A stretch of 64,000 nt of DNA from Mesorhizobium comanense. GTDB lineage: Bacteria > Pseudomonadota > Alphaproteobacteria > Rhizobiales > Rhizobiaceae. Where the stretch lies: the NCBI RefSeq assembly GCF_005503535.1, contig NZ_SCNN01000001.1, forward strand, positions 806,001 to 870,000. The letters are read 5' to 3'. Positions within the stretch are counted from its first letter, which is position 1, and the number at the start of each line of letters is the position of its first letter. The notes under the pieces were generated by a model. That model worked only from the letters and a program-made list of their open reading frames with translations. It ran no database searches and was not told the origin of the DNA. This document shows, piece by piece, positions 1 to 11,195 of the stretch. The translations under genes and the position numbers were made by a program.

Positions 1-1329
1 AATGTCAATTCGGTGCTCGGCGGTACGTTGCCGGAAGAAATCAATTCCAACACAATGAGCGATCTGCGCGCGCAATATGCCACGCTCAAGCAGGAGGCTG
101 ATCGCGCGGCGGTTCGGCTGGGTCCGCGTCATCCCGAACTCCAGGCGCTCAACGCGCAGCTTGCCGGGGCGCGAGATCGCATCGCCACCGAACTCAGCCG
201 CATTGCCTCGTCACTGCAGGTTGACCTGAAGCGCTCGATCCAGGTCCAGCAGGACCTTGCGTCCCAACTGGCGCAGATGAAGGTCCGTAGCGGTGACGTC
301 AACAGCGACCTCGTCTCGATGCGCGAACTGGAGCGTGACGCCGCAGCCAAGCGTTCCGTCTATGAACAATATCTGTTGCGCGCCAAGGAGATTGGCGAGC
401 AGAAGGGTATCAACACCGCCAATATGACCGTCATCTCGCCGCCCTCCGTTCCGCTCGAGCCGAACGGTCCGTCGCGGGTCGTGATGGCGCTTGCCGGCCT
501 GCTCCTGGGCTTTGCCTCCGGTGTCGGCCTCGGCGCCATGCGCGGCGCCTATGAGAGCCTGCGTGAGACCGCGACATCGCGGTCGCGCCGCGACCGCAAG
601 GCGCCTTTCGAGGGCCAGGCCTTCAGGGCGCCGCCGCCCGCGCCACCGATGCCGGCAACGCCAGTGCCGCCGGCGCCGCCCCCCGCGCCTCCGCCTCCCG
701 CGCCGCCGCCTATGGAGGCCGAAGCGATCCCGGTCGAGCGCCCCGGAAGAGTAGCCGGACTGATGGCCCGAATGTACGAGGCGCTCTGGCGCAGGCCGTC
801 GATCGAGGCGGACGACGACGTTTCCAGCGCGTTCCCCGAATTCGCCGCAAGCACGCATCCGGCGGATGCAGGCACTGCGGGCGCTTCTCCGCAGGGATCC
901 GGTTTCACGCCTCGGCCAGAGATGCCGGAATATCCCCGTCCGCCTTTCCCGCCCGCCTTCGATGCCCATTATCAGGGAGCGATGGGCCTGCCCTCACGGT
1001 CGCCCCTGATGCCGCAGCCGATCTATCCGGCTCCGCCGCCCTATCCCCCGCAACAGGCTGGCTATCCCCAGGTACAGCCTTGGCAGGCGCCGTCGCCGGC
1101 CGCTTACCCCTACGCACAGCCATCCTATGACGGGCATGTGCCATACCCATCGCAGCCTGTTGCGCCGCAGCAGCAGGCGTACCCTGACCGGCCGATGGCG
1201 CAGCCCGTTCCTCCCATCGAAGAGAACGTCGAACAGGCGCCGATCGAGGAAATCCGCGCCAGCCTGCGCGAGTTTCGCGAGGCGGTCCGCGAACTCACCG
1301 AGAGCCGTGCGCGCCGCCGCTACTTCTGA
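1..1329 (+). CDS. Polysaccharide chain-length/export protein, GumC/Wzz family, C-terminal part
   Basis: The frame is open from base 1, so the gene starts upstream of the window and only the C-terminal part is seen. It begins with a long coiled-coil-like helical region (to about base 420), followed by the proline-spaced stretch PSVPLEPNGPSR that typically precedes the second membrane helix of Wzz/GumC/ExoP proteins. A hydrophobic Gly/Ala-rich segment lies at about 484-540. Instead of a tyrosine-kinase domain there is a long cytoplasmic tail rich in Pro, Ala, Tyr and Gln (about 600-1220), ending in a charged helix. Such proteins span the inner membrane and set chain length or gate export of exopolysaccharide. 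The tail has no recognisable Walker motifs, so any kinase partner must be separate. The substrate polysaccharide is unknown. Confidence 0.75.
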   Translation, partial: NVNSVLGGTLPEEINSNTMSDLRAQYATLKQEADRAAVRLGPRHPELQALNAQLAGARDRIATELSRIASSLQVDLKRSIQVQQDLASQLAQMKVRSGDVNSDLVSMRELERDAAAKRSVYEQYLLRAKEIGEQKGINTANMTVISPPSVPLEPNGPSRVVMALAGLLLGFASGVGLGAMRGAYESLRETATSRSRRDRKAPFEGQAFRAPPPAPPMPATPVPPAPPPAPPPPAPPPMEAEAIPVERPGRVAGLMARMYEALWRRPSIEADDDVSSAFPEFAASTHPADAGTAGASPQGSGFTPRPEMPEYPRPPFPPAFDAHYQGAMGLPSRSPLMPQPIYPAPPPYPPQQAGYPQVQPWQAPSPAAYPYAQPSYDGHVPYPSQPVAPQQQAYPDRPMAQPVPPIEENVEQAPIEEIRASLREFREAVRELTESRARRRYF

Positions 1330-1357
1330 GCCATCAAATACGTCGTCGAGGCCGAAC

Positions 1358-1374
1358 AAAACCATTATGGTTTT
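1358..1374. repeat. 17-base palindrome between the GumC-like gene and folD
   Basis: AAAACCAT-T-ATGGTTTT is a perfect inverted repeat with one central base. It lies 29 bases after the stop of the polysaccharide gene and about 140 bases before folD. It could be a regulator-binding site, or a weak hairpin in the 3' end of the upstream transcript. The loop is too small for a classical terminator and no long T run follows. Confidence 0.35.
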
Positions 1375-1514
1375 CGCGTAAACGGCATGGAACGGCGTTC
1401 TGACGGGATTGCGTGCTGGAATTTTCGTGACAATGCCGCGCTGCATGCTGCCGGGGTGGCTGCTTTGTCTTTGCAGACAACGGCATAGGCAAAAAACGGT
1501 GTTGAGGATGGTCC

Positions 1515-2414
1515 ATGGCCGAAGTGATTGACGGAAAAAGCGTTGCTGAAGACGTGGTGCGGACGGTCAAGGCACTGACCGCCGAACTGGTTGCCAAGGG
1601 CAAAGCCAAGCCCGGCCTGGCCGTTGTCATCGTCGGCGAGGATCCGGCGAGCCAGGTCTATGTCGCCTCCAAATCCCGGACCGCAAAGGAATGCGGCTTT
1701 CATTCGGTCCAGCACACGCTGCCGGCGGAAACTTCCGAGCAGGCCTTGCTGAAGATCATCGCCGACCTCAACGCCGATCCTGCCATCAACGGCATCCTGG
1801 TGCAGCTGCCGCTGCCCGGCCATATCGATGCCGGCAAGATCATCCAGGCCATCGCGCCGGAAAAGGATGTCGACGGCTTCCACTTCATCAATGTCGGCAA
1901 GCTCGGCACCGGCGAACTCGACACCGCCTTCGTGCCTTGCACGCCGGCCGGCTCGATGCTCCTGATCGAGCGCGCGCGCGGCAAGGACCTGTCCGGACTT
2001 GCGGTGGTCGTTGTCGGACGCTCCAATATCGTCGGCAAGCCGATAGCCAACCTTTTGCTAGCTGCCAACTGCACCGTCACCATCGCCCACAGCCGTACGA
2101 AGGACCTGCCGGCGCTGGCCCGCACGGCCGACATTCTTGTCGCCGCCGTCGGCCGGCCGGAAATGATCAAGGGCGATTGGGTCAAGCCCGGCGCCACCGT
2201 CATCGATGTCGGGATCAATCGCATTCCGGCGCCCGAGAAGGGTGAGGGCAAGTTCCGCCTCGTTGGCGATGTCGCCTATGCCGAGGCGGCCAAGGTCGCG
2301 GGCGCCATCACGCCGGTGCCTGGCGGTGTCGGGCCCATGACCATTGCCATGCTGATGGCCAATACGTTAGCTTCGGCCTACCTTGCGGCCGGATTGAAAC
2401 GGCCCTCTTTCTGA
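1515..2414 (+). CDS. folD: Bifunctional methylenetetrahydrofolate dehydrogenase/cyclohydrolase FolD
   Basis: Cytosolic enzyme of one-carbon metabolism that interconverts 5,10-methylene-THF, methenyl-THF and 10-formyl-THF with NADP. The 299 residues match the usual family length. The catalytic Tyr/Lys pair sits in YVASKSR (Y49, K53). The folate-pocket motif QLPLPGH, the NADP-binding segment [11 protein letters not shown] and the C-terminal signature PGGVGPMT are all present. The start is ATG, preceded by GAGGATGGTCC. A GlxA-type regulator follows after 11 bases and may be co-transcribed, but it has no obvious functional link. Confidence 0.96.
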   Translation: MAEVIDGKSVAEDVVRTVKALTAELVAKGKAKPGLAVVIVGEDPASQVYVASKSRTAKECGFHSVQHTLPAETSEQALLKIIADLNADPAINGILVQLPLPGHIDAGKIIQAIAPEKDVDGFHFINVGKLGTGELDTAFVPCTPAGSMLLIERARGKDLSGLAVVVVGRSNIVGKPIANLLLAANCTVTIAHSRTKDLPALARTADILVAAVGRPEMIKGDWVKPGATVIDVGINRIPAPEKGEGKFRLVGDVAYAEAAKVAGAITPVPGGVGPMTIAMLMANTLASAYLAAGLKRPSF

Positions 2415-2425
2415 GAGCGCCAGCT

Positions 2426-3424
2426 TTGCCGAACACCTCTGTTTCCCAGGAACGGCCGGTCACCAATGATCCCGTTCAGGGCGGGCGGCAGTTCGCCTTC
2501 CTGCTGGTCGACAAGTTTTCCATGTTCTCGCTGGCCGCCGCGATCGACACGTTCCGGTCCGCGAACCGCCTGCTGGGCCGCGATTTCTACGGCTGGACCA
2601 CGGTATCGGCCGACGGCGACCCGGTGATGGCGTCCAACGGCCTGCCGTTGAAGATCGACTACAGTGTCGCAGACCTGCCGCCGGTCGACATTCTTTTCGT
2701 GTCGGTTGGCCTTACCACGGAATTTCCCGGCAAGAGCAAGGTTCTGGCGGCGCTGCGCAGCTGGGGGCGGCGCGGCAACGCGCTCGGTGCCCTGTCTGTC
2801 GGGTCATACCTTTTGGCCGAGGCCGGACAGCTCGACGGCTATCGCTGCACCATCCACTGGGAAAACCGCGCCGGTTTCATGGAGCGTTTCCCCGATATCA
2901 ACTGCACCGGCAATGTCTTCGAGATCGATCGCAAGCGCTACACCTGCGCCGGCGGCACCACATCGATCGACCTGATGCTGGAGATCGTGCGTGGCGACTT
3001 CGGCTCGAACCTCGCCAATGGCGTCGCCAACCAGTTCCAGCACGAGCGCATCCGCTCGGCCGGCGATCGCCAGCGCGTCGGGCCCGAGCGCGACCTGACC
3101 GGCAAGTCGGAAAAGCTCAGGCGCATCGTCGAACTGATGGCCGACCATCTCGACGAGCCGCTCTCGGCGGTGCAGCTTGCCAAGTCGGCCGGTCTCTCGG
3201 TCCGCCAGGTGGAGCGCCTGTTCCTGCGCCACCTCAACGTCACGCCGGGCCGCTACTACATGCGGCTGCGGCTAGAGCGGGCGCGCGAACTGCTGCGGCA
3301 GACCAACATGCCGATCCTCGACGTGGCGATCGCGACCGGCTTCACCTCGCATTCCTATTTTGCCCAGAGCTACCGGCTGCAGTTCGGCCGCCCGCCTTCC
3401 GAAGAACGCCGCACCACCTACTGA
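2426..3424 (+). CDS. GlxA-family transcriptional regulator (DJ-1/GATase-like domain + AraC HTH)
   Basis: Residues about 20-190 form a DJ-1/PfpI-type class I amidotransferase-like domain. Residues about 220-325 form an AraC/XylS double helix-turn-helix (AVQLAKSAGLSVRQVERLF and ATGFTSHSYFAQSYR). The nucleophile-elbow segment reads GALSVGSYLLAEAG, with no Cys, so the domain probably senses a ligand rather than catalysing. Relatives in proteobacteria control catabolism of amino acids, choline derivatives or purines, but the target here cannot be read. The start is TTG, because no in-frame ATG precedes the conserved domain. It lies 11 bases after folD. Confidence 0.85.
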   Translation: MPNTSVSQERPVTNDPVQGGRQFAFLLVDKFSMFSLAAAIDTFRSANRLLGRDFYGWTTVSADGDPVMASNGLPLKIDYSVADLPPVDILFVSVGLTTEFPGKSKVLAALRSWGRRGNALGALSVGSYLLAEAGQLDGYRCTIHWENRAGFMERFPDINCTGNVFEIDRKRYTCAGGTTSIDLMLEIVRGDFGSNLANGVANQFQHERIRSAGDRQRVGPERDLTGKSEKLRRIVELMADHLDEPLSAVQLAKSAGLSVRQVERLFLRHLNVTPGRYYMRLRLERARELLRQTNMPILDVAIATGFTSHSYFAQSYRLQFGRPPSEERRTTY

Positions 3425-3452
3425 CCAACTTCGAGGGCAGTCCGCCTTTGCC

Positions 3453-3479
3453 GGCCCGTTTTTCCGCGGGCCCCTTTTT
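3453..3479 (+). terminator. Possible rho-independent terminator after the GlxA-type regulator
   Basis: GGCCCG (3453-3458) can pair with CGGGCC (3467-3472) around an 8-base loop, followed by CC and five T. The stem is only six pairs, and the wider region is a low-complexity G/C/T mixture, so the call is tentative. Confidence 0.4.
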
Positions 3480-3663
3480 CGCCGGCCCCCCCCTTTTTCG
3501 CTGGGTTGAAAACCCCGGCAGGCCAAGCGATGCTTCCCGCCGGCATTGGCCGTCGGTGGCATCGGAGCTCTGTTGTCGATGGCGATGCTAGCGCGGCCTG
3601 GTGTTGGAGGGCACCAGGCGAATACGGGCAGATACGGGCGTTAGGGGACAAGTGGGACAGGCC

Positions 3664-5049
3664 TTGGCAAGCAAACGCGACCGCCGTCTTCGCGACTGGA
3701 AGGAAATCGCCGCGTTCTTCGGGCGCGACGAACGCACGGTGCGCCGTTGGGAACAACAGCGGGGGCTGCCGGTGCATCGGATTTCCGGCGGCGCCAGGAG
3801 CCTGGTCTTCGCCTATACCGACGAGCTCGAGGCGTGGCTGCGCGGCGGAGAGCCGGCGCAACAGGACGAGGCCGCCCCGCCGCCGGCCGAACTCGTTGCA
3901 GCGCCACCGGCCATGCCCGAAACGGTCGCTATGGCCGCGGCCCCGAAGTCGGTGGGATCGCGGCGGGTGCTGGTCTTCGGGGCGATTGCCATGCTGCTGG
4001 CGGCGCTGGCTGGCGCCCTCGTCACGCGTGATGTGGTCGCGCCGCCGCAGCGCATGATCTACCGGCCTGAGTCCCGGGTCCAGGACCTCTATCTGGATGC
4101 CGTCTATCATCTGGGCACAAGGCAGGCAGACGGCTTCACCCACGCGATCCAACTGCTGACCGAGGCCACGACCCTCGACCCGCACTATGCCGATGCCTAC
4201 GTCAAGCTGGCCGAAGCCTACAACACCATCAGCCAGTTCACGCTGATGCCGGCGAACGAGGCCTATCCGCGCGCAGTCGCTGCCGCCGAACGGGCGATCA
4301 CGCTCGATCCCGACAATGCCGGGGCCTATGCAGCCCTTGCCTTCACCACCTTCTACTGGACGAAGGACTTTCCCAGATCGCGGGAGCTGTTCGAGCGGGC
4401 CATCCGTCTCGACCCGAACGCGGCGCAGACACACCACTGGTATGCTTTGACATTGATGGTGTCGGGCGAGGTCGGTACGCCATTGGCCGAGATCAGCAGG
4501 GCGCAGGAGCTCAATCCGGAATCACGCGCTATCGTCGCCAACAAGGCGTTGATCCTGTTCTATGCCGGGCGCGTCGACGACGCCGTGATGATCCTCCAGC
4601 AACTGGCCAAGGCCGAGCCGAATTTGCGGTCTCCACCGGAGTATCTGGCTACCATCTATCTCGATCAGGGCCGCTTCACCGATTTCCTGCGCGAGTACCG
4701 GCGTGCCGCCGAGATCGCCAACAATGCTGCCCGCCTGGCCATTGCCGACGCCGCCGAGAAAGGTCTGCGCGAGGCCGGAGGCGAGGGCTTGCTGTCGGCC
4801 ATGTATGCCGAGCAGATCCGCCAGTTCGAAAGGAACCTGGAGCCGGCCTACAAGGTGGCCGGCACGGCGGCCATGCTGGGGCGCAAGGACGAGGCCATCG
4901 GCTACATCCAGGAAGCGGTGCGGCGCAAGGAGGAGGACATGCTCGGTATCCGCATCGAGCCTCCGTTCAGGGCGTTGTGGTCCGACGCCCGCTATCGCGC
5001 CATCGTCGAACAGCAAGGTTTCAGGCCTGTCCAGGTGCCTGGCGCCTGA
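3664..5049 (+). CDS. HTH - transmembrane - tetratricopeptide-repeat protein
   Basis: The N-terminus is a MerR/excisionase-like DNA-binding helix-turn-helix (core RDWKEIAAFFGRDERTVRRW). A short Ala/Pro linker follows, then a single hydrophobic helix encoded at about 3967-4020 (VLVFGAIAMLLAALAGALV), and then a long extracytoplasmic region of TPR repeats (for example AVAAAERAITLDPDNAGAY and LFERAIRLDPNAAQTHHWY). The topology suggests a membrane-anchored DNA-binding protein whose periplasmic TPRs sense protein partners. The chosen TTG start at 3664 (about 461 aa) follows GTGGGACAGG; the frame stays open to a GTG at 3601. A secreted VWA protein follows 88 bases downstream and could be a partner. 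No function is known to me. Confidence 0.7.
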   Translation: MASKRDRRLRDWKEIAAFFGRDERTVRRWEQQRGLPVHRISGGARSLVFAYTDELEAWLRGGEPAQQDEAAPPPAELVAAPPAMPETVAMAAAPKSVGSRRVLVFGAIAMLLAALAGALVTRDVVAPPQRMIYRPESRVQDLYLDAVYHLGTRQADGFTHAIQLLTEATTLDPHYADAYVKLAEAYNTISQFTLMPANEAYPRAVAAAERAITLDPDNAGAYAALAFTTFYWTKDFPRSRELFERAIRLDPNAAQTHHWYALTLMVSGEVGTPLAEISRAQELNPESRAIVANKALILFYAGRVDDAVMILQQLAKAEPNLRSPPEYLATIYLDQGRFTDFLREYRRAAEIANNAARLAIADAAEKGLREAGGEGLLSAMYAEQIRQFERNLEPAYKVAGTAAMLGRKDEAIGYIQEAVRRKEEDMLGIRIEPPFRALWSDARYRAIVEQQGFRPVQVPGA

Positions 5050-5137
5050 ACGAGATCGCTACACGCTGGGCTTGTATCCCGGCGCGACGTCAAATAGCTT
5101 CCCGCTGCGGATGAGGGGGCTAACTCAGGAGATTTCG

Positions 5138-6805
<1,668 letters not shown>

Positions 6806-6823
6806 ATCCAGGTCCAGCAACGC

Positions 6824-6852
6824 AAAAAGGGCGCCCGATGGCGCCCTTTTTT
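6824..6852 (+). terminator. Rho-independent terminator after the VWA gene (probably bidirectional)
   Basis: AAAAAGGGCGCC (6824-6835), loop CGAT, GGCGCCCTTTTT, then one more T: a 12-pair stem with A and T runs on both sides. It lies between the convergent VWA gene and edd, and can serve both strands. Confidence 0.9.
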
Positions 6853-6873
6853 GTTGGAAGATATCATCAGAGG

Positions 6874-8697
6874 TCAGGCGGTTCCGAATGCGCTGGCGCC
6901 GTGATCGGCACGGCCCACCAGCTGGCGCAGCCCGGCGAACAACTCGCGGCCGAAGCCGAACTCGTTACCGATGAGGTCGGCGTCGGCGGTGCGGCGCAAC
7001 GCGAATTCCGCCGCAGGCACCAGCACTTCCAGCGTGCCGGCATCGGCGTCCAGCCGGATGACGTCGCCATCGTGGATCCTGGCGATCGGTCCTTCCTCGA
7101 CCGCTTCCGGCGTCACATGGATCGCCGCCGGCACCTTGCCGGAGGCGCCCGACATGCGCCCGTCGGTAACCAGCGCCACGCGCTGGCCGCGGTCCTGCAG
7201 GATGCCGAGCACGGTGGTCAGCTTGTGCAGTTCCGGCATGCCGTTGGCCTTGGGACCCTGGAAGCGGATGACGGCGATGAAGTCGCCGGTCAGCGTTCCC
7301 GCCTTGAAGGCGTCGTTCAGGCCCTGCTGGCTGTCGAAGACCCTGGCGGGTGCTTCGATGATGCGCCGTTCCGGCTTGACGGCCGAGGTCTTGATGACGG
7401 CATGGCCAAGATTGCCTGCCAGGACCTTCAGGCCTCCGGTTGGCTGGAACGCCTTTTTGAATGGCGCCAGCACCTTCTCGTCGCCGCTCGCGCGCGGCGA
7501 GGCCTCGCGCATCACGTTGCCATCTTCGCCGAGCCTGGCCTCGACCGCATAGGAACGCAGGCCTTCGCCCCACACCGTCTGGACGTCGTCATGCAGGACA
7601 CCCTCGTCGAGCAGTTCGCGGATGAGGAAACCGAGCCCGCCGGCGGCATGGAAATGGTTCACGTCGGCAAGGCCGTTCGGATAGACGCGTGCCAGCAACG
7701 GCACGGCTTCCGAAAGATCTGAAATATCCTGCCAGGTAAGGGTTATGCCGGCCGCCGCCGCCATGGCGATCAGATGGATGGTGTGGTTGGTCGAGCCGCC
7801 GGTGGCATGCAGGCCAACAACGCCGTTGACGAAGGAGCGCTCGTCGATCATCCGCCCGACCGGCGTATAGGCGTTGCCGAGCGCGGTGATGGCCAGTGCC
7901 CGCTTCGTCGCCTCGCGAGTCAAGGCGTCGCGCAACGGCGTGCCGGGATTGACGAAGGATGCGCCAGGCGTGTGCAGGCCCATGATCTCCATCAGCATCT
8001 GGTTGGAGTTCGCGGTGCCGTAGAAGGTGCAGGTGCCCGGCCCGTGATAGGATCTGGACTCCGCCTCCAGGAGCTCGGCGCGGCCCACCTTGCCCTCCGC
8101 ATAGAGCTGGCGGACTTTGGCCTTCTCGTCGTTGGCGAGGCCCGTGGTCATCGGACCGGCCGGAATGAACACCGCCGGCAGATGGCCGAACGTCAGCGCT
8201 GCGATGACCAGGCCGGGCACGATCTTGTCGCAGACGCCGAGATAGACGGCGGCGTCGAACATGTTGTGCGACAGGCCGATGGCCGCCGCCATGGCGATCA
8301 CATCGCGCGAAAACAGCGAAAGCTCCATGCCGGGCTGGCCTTGCGTGACGCCATCGCACATGGCGGGTACGCCCCCGGCCACCTGGGCGATGCCGCCGGC
8401 CTCGCGCGCGGCTTCCTTGATCAGGGCGGGATAGGTCTCGAACGGCTGATGCGCCGACAGCATGTCGTTATAGGAGGTGATGATGCCGAGATTGGCGACC
8501 TTGTCGGCGCCGAGCGCCAGCTTCTCGGACGGGCTGCAGACGGCAAAGCCATGGGCGAGGTTGCCGCAGCCCAGCACCGACCGGTTGGCAACCTGGCTCG
8601 ATGCGCCGGCGATACGGCCGAGATAGGCTTCGCGGCCTGCCTTCGAGCGTTGGCGGATGCGCTGCGTTATGGCTTCGATATCGCGTCTTGCGGTCAT
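6874..8697 (-). CDS. edd: Phosphogluconate dehydratase (Entner-Doudoroff)
   Basis: Converts 6-phosphogluconate to 2-keto-3-deoxy-6-phosphogluconate. The 607-residue product has the IlvD/Edd Fe-S-associated signatures: [44 protein letters not shown] and [12 protein letters not shown]. The ATG at 8697 was chosen over an upstream in-frame codon at 8733 because AAAGGACC stands about 8 bases before it and the protein then has the usual Edd length. It is the last gene of the zwf-pgl-edd operon, 72 bases after pgl. The partner aldolase Eda is not in the window. Confidence 0.96.
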   Translation of the reverse strand: MTARRDIEAITQRIRQRSKAGREAYLGRIAGASSQVANRSVLGCGNLAHGFAVCSPSEKLALGADKVANLGIITSYNDMLSAHQPFETYPALIKEAAREAGGIAQVAGGVPAMCDGVTQGQPGMELSLFSRDVIAMAAAIGLSHNMFDAAVYLGVCDKIVPGLVIAALTFGHLPAVFIPAGPMTTGLANDEKAKVRQLYAEGKVGRAELLEAESRSYHGPGTCTFYGTANSNQMLMEIMGLHTPGASFVNPGTPLRDALTREATKRALAITALGNAYTPVGRMIDERSFVNGVVGLHATGGSTNHTIHLIAMAAAAGITLTWQDISDLSEAVPLLARVYPNGLADVNHFHAAGGLGFLIRELLDEGVLHDDVQTVWGEGLRSYAVEARLGEDGNVMREASPRASGDEKVLAPFKKAFQPTGGLKVLAGNLGHAVIKTSAVKPERRIIEAPARVFDSQQGLNDAFKAGTLTGDFIAVIRFQGPKANGMPELHKLTTVLGILQDRGQRVALVTDGRMSGASGKVPAAIHVTPEAVEEGPIARIHDGDVIRLDADAGTLEVLVPAAEFALRRTADADLIGNEFGFGRELFAGLRQLVGRADHGASAFGTA

Positions 8698-8769
8698 GGC
8701 ATCAGGTCCTTTCAGGCGAGGTCCCGGAAACATCCTCCCGCCGTTGCCGGGACCACGGTAAAGTTGAGA

Positions 8770-9489
8770 TCAGGGCGCCCAGAAAACCTCTACGGCTCGG
8801 GGAGCGGCGTCGAGCACGGCGCGGATCGGCTTTTGCGGCCCGGGCGCGACCGCGCCGTCAAAGGCGGTTCGCTTGTCCTCGCCTTCTATGTGCAGCGCGA
8901 TGAAGCCGGCATGGATGATGCGCGCCAGCGATAGGGTCAGCCGCGGCTCGCCGGCGCTTGCCGCATGAACCGGCAGGATGATCCTGTCCGAGGCCGGATC
9001 GAGCAGTCGCGGCAGGTCGTCGGCATCGGGAAAGAAGGAGGCGGTGTGGCCGTCCGGGCCCATGCCGAGCACCACGACGTCGAGCGGCCAGGGCAGCGAC
9101 CGCAGCGCCGCATCGTCGGATGTCGCCGCATCCTCGATGCCGCCAGCGGTCTCATGGTACAGTGGCACGAAGCGCGCCGCCTTGGCCGCGTTCTGCAACA
9201 GATTGGCAGCCACAAGCCCGGCATTGGAGCGGGGCGAGGAAGCCGGCACGAAACGTTCGTCGACCAGTGTCACGATCACCTTGTTCCAGGCGATGGGGAG
9301 CGCGGAGAGTGCGGCGAAGAACTTGGCCGGCGTGGTGCCGCCGGAGACGGCCAGCAACGCCGTGCCGCGCTCAGCGATCGCCTTGGTCAGGCGCTCGGCG
9401 ACGCGGCCTGCCAGGGCCGCCGCCAGCGCCGGCCGGTCGGGGAAGGCGTTCCAGTCGTAGCTGGCGCTGCTCAATTGCTCTCGTGCCAT
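8770..9489 (-). CDS. pgl: 6-phosphogluconolactonase
   Basis: Hydrolyses 6-phosphogluconolactone made by Zwf. The 239-residue product has the SugarP-isomerase-like fold signatures AVSGGTTPAKFF near the N-terminus, VTLVDERFVP and LGMGPDGHTASFFP. The ATG at 9489 lies inside the last codons of zwf (19-base overlap), which implies translational coupling. Longer in-frame extension into zwf was rejected because it carries no family sequence. Confidence 0.94.
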   Translation of the reverse strand: MAREQLSSASYDWNAFPDRPALAAALAGRVAERLTKAIAERGTALLAVSGGTTPAKFFAALSALPIAWNKVIVTLVDERFVPASSPRSNAGLVAANLLQNAAKAARFVPLYHETAGGIEDAATSDDAALRSLPWPLDVVVLGMGPDGHTASFFPDADDLPRLLDPASDRIILPVHAASAGEPRLTLSLARIIHAGFIALHIEGEDKRTAFDGAVAPGPQKPIRAVLDAAPRAVEVFWAP

Positions 9490-10940
9490 GTCCGTCCGTC
9501 GCGTTCGATCAGCGCTATCGAGGCCGAAGGCCCCCAGGTGCCCGCCGTGTAGCCTTGCGCTTCCTGCTTGGCGGCTTCCCAGGCGTTCTGGATCGGGTCG
9601 ATCCACTTCCAGGCGGCCTCGACCTCGTCGCGGCGCATGAACAGCGTCTGGTTGCCGCGGATGACGTCCATGATCAGCCGCTCATAAGCGTCCGGCGCGC
9701 GGCCATCGAAGGACTGCGCGAAGCTCATGTCGAGCGAGATCTGGCGCAGCCGCATGCCGCCGGGGCCGGGATCCTTGATCATGATGAACTGCTTGACGCC
9801 TTCGTCGGGCTGCAGCCGGATAACGAGCTGGTTGGCGAAGATCGGTCCGGCGCTGTCACCGAAGATCGAGTGCGGGATCGGCTTGAACTCGATGACGATT
9901 TCCGAAACCCGGGTCGCGAGCCGCTTGCCGGTCCTGAGATAGAACGGAACGCCGGCCCAGCGCCAGGTGCCGATCTCGGCCTTGATGGCGATGAAGGTCT
10001 CGGTGTTGCTGTCCTTGCCGAGTTCCTCGACATAGCCCTTCACCGGGCCGCCGGCCGACGCACCGGCACGATATTGACCGCGCACGGTGTGTTTGGGGGC
10101 TTCGTTGCCGTTGATGCGCTTCAGCGCCCGCAGCACCTTCAGCTTCTCGTCGCGTACGGCGTCGGCGTCCATCGACGAGGGCGCCTCCATGGCAACCAGG
10201 CACAGGAGCTGCAGCATGTGGTTCTGCACCATGTCGCGCAGCGCGCCGGCCTTGTCGTAATAGGTGACGCGGTCTTCCAGGCCGACCGTCTCGGCGACGG
10301 TGATCTGCACGTGGTCGATATGGGCGGAGTTCCAAAGCGGCTCATAAAGCGCGTTGGCGAAGCGCAGCGCCATCAGGTTCTGCACCGTCTCCTTGCCCAG
10401 ATAGTGGTCGATACGGAAGATCTGGCTTTCATGGAAGTCGTCGCCGACCAGGTCGTTGAGCGACTGCGCGGAGGCAAGGTCGCGGCCGATCGGCTTTTCC
10501 AGCACGATCCGCGAATTCGGCGTGATCAGATCGTGTTCCTTGAGCTTGTGCGAGATGTCGCCGAAAAGCGCCGGCGCCACGGCGAGATAGAAGGCGCGGA
10601 TGCGGTCGCTCTCGCCGATCGCCTTCTTCAGCTTGTCGAAACCGGCGCCGCTGGTCGCATCGGCCGAGACATAGGAGAGCCGGGCGAGGAACGTCTTCAG
10701 CTCCTTGGCGTCAATATCGGCCGGCTTGACGTGGTCCGAAATCGCCTGCTTGGCGAAGGCCTGGAATTCCTCGTCGCTCATCTTCGAGCGCGACGTGCCG
10801 ATGATGCGCGTCGGCTCGGAGAATTGATGGTCGCGCTGGCGGTAGTAGAGCGACGGGAGGAGCTTGCGTTCCGAAAGGTCGCCGGTGCCGCCGAAAATGA
10901 TGAAGTCGAAAGGATCGACGGGGATGATCTGGCTGGTCAT
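9471..10940 (-). CDS. zwf: Glucose-6-phosphate 1-dehydrogenase
   Basis: Oxidises glucose-6-phosphate to 6-phosphogluconolactone. The 489 residues match the usual length. The nucleotide-binding motif GGTGDLSERKLLPSLY lies near the N-terminus, the active-site motif RIDHYLGKE about one third in, and the substrate-proximal segment FYLRTGKRL further on. First gene of the minus-strand zwf-pgl-edd operon, divergent from an SDR gene. The 255-base upstream region has an AT-rich stretch around 10978-11005 that probably holds the promoter, but I see no clear -35/-10 pair. Confidence 0.97.
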   Translation of the reverse strand: MTSQIIPVDPFDFIIFGGTGDLSERKLLPSLYYRQRDHQFSEPTRIIGTSRSKMSDEEFQAFAKQAISDHVKPADIDAKELKTFLARLSYVSADATSGAGFDKLKKAIGESDRIRAFYLAVAPALFGDISHKLKEHDLITPNSRIVLEKPIGRDLASAQSLNDLVGDDFHESQIFRIDHYLGKETVQNLMALRFANALYEPLWNSAHIDHVQITVAETVGLEDRVTYYDKAGALRDMVQNHMLQLLCLVAMEAPSSMDADAVRDEKLKVLRALKRINGNEAPKHTVRGQYRAGASAGGPVKGYVEELGKDSNTETFIAIKAEIGTWRWAGVPFYLRTGKRLATRVSEIVIEFKPIPHSIFGDSAGPIFANQLVIRLQPDEGVKQFIMIKDPGPGGMRLRQISLDMSFAQSFDGRAPDAYERLIMDVIRGNQTLFMRRDEVEAAWKWIDPIQNAWEAAKQEAQGYTAGTWGPSASIALIERDGRTWHESN

Positions 10941-11195
10941 GGTCTGTCCGCTCTGACGCCGGTCACGAGTACGCGGCTGATATATTCTAATCGATTTAAA
11001 TTTTCCAGTGCCATGGTGTCACATCGAGGACCAATCTCTGGCTGAAGCCTGGGTCCACGCGCGCGCTTGACACTGTCGCCGGCCGGAGGCTTGTCGGTGA
11101 CGAGAGACTCCGGAAGCTTTCGCAGCCGCAGCATAGAACGCGAATGTGACGAAAGCTAAGGGAGAAATCGGCACGCCATTCGAGGAGCGGGAATC

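Noticed and set aside
211-969. Long minus-strand open frame opposite the GumC-like gene
   Set aside because: Arg/Gly-rich shadow of the Pro/Ala-rich plus-strand gene; no ribosome site or family motif.
4703-5137. Upstream extension of the VWA frame into the TPR gene
   Set aside because: Arg/Pro-rich reading of the TPR gene in another frame; the ATG at 5138 has a ribosome site and begins a signal peptide.
9120-11045. 641-codon plus-strand open frame opposite pgl and zwf
   Set aside because: Shadow of the GC-rich zwf/pgl frames, which carry clear catalytic motifs; no motif in the plus frame.
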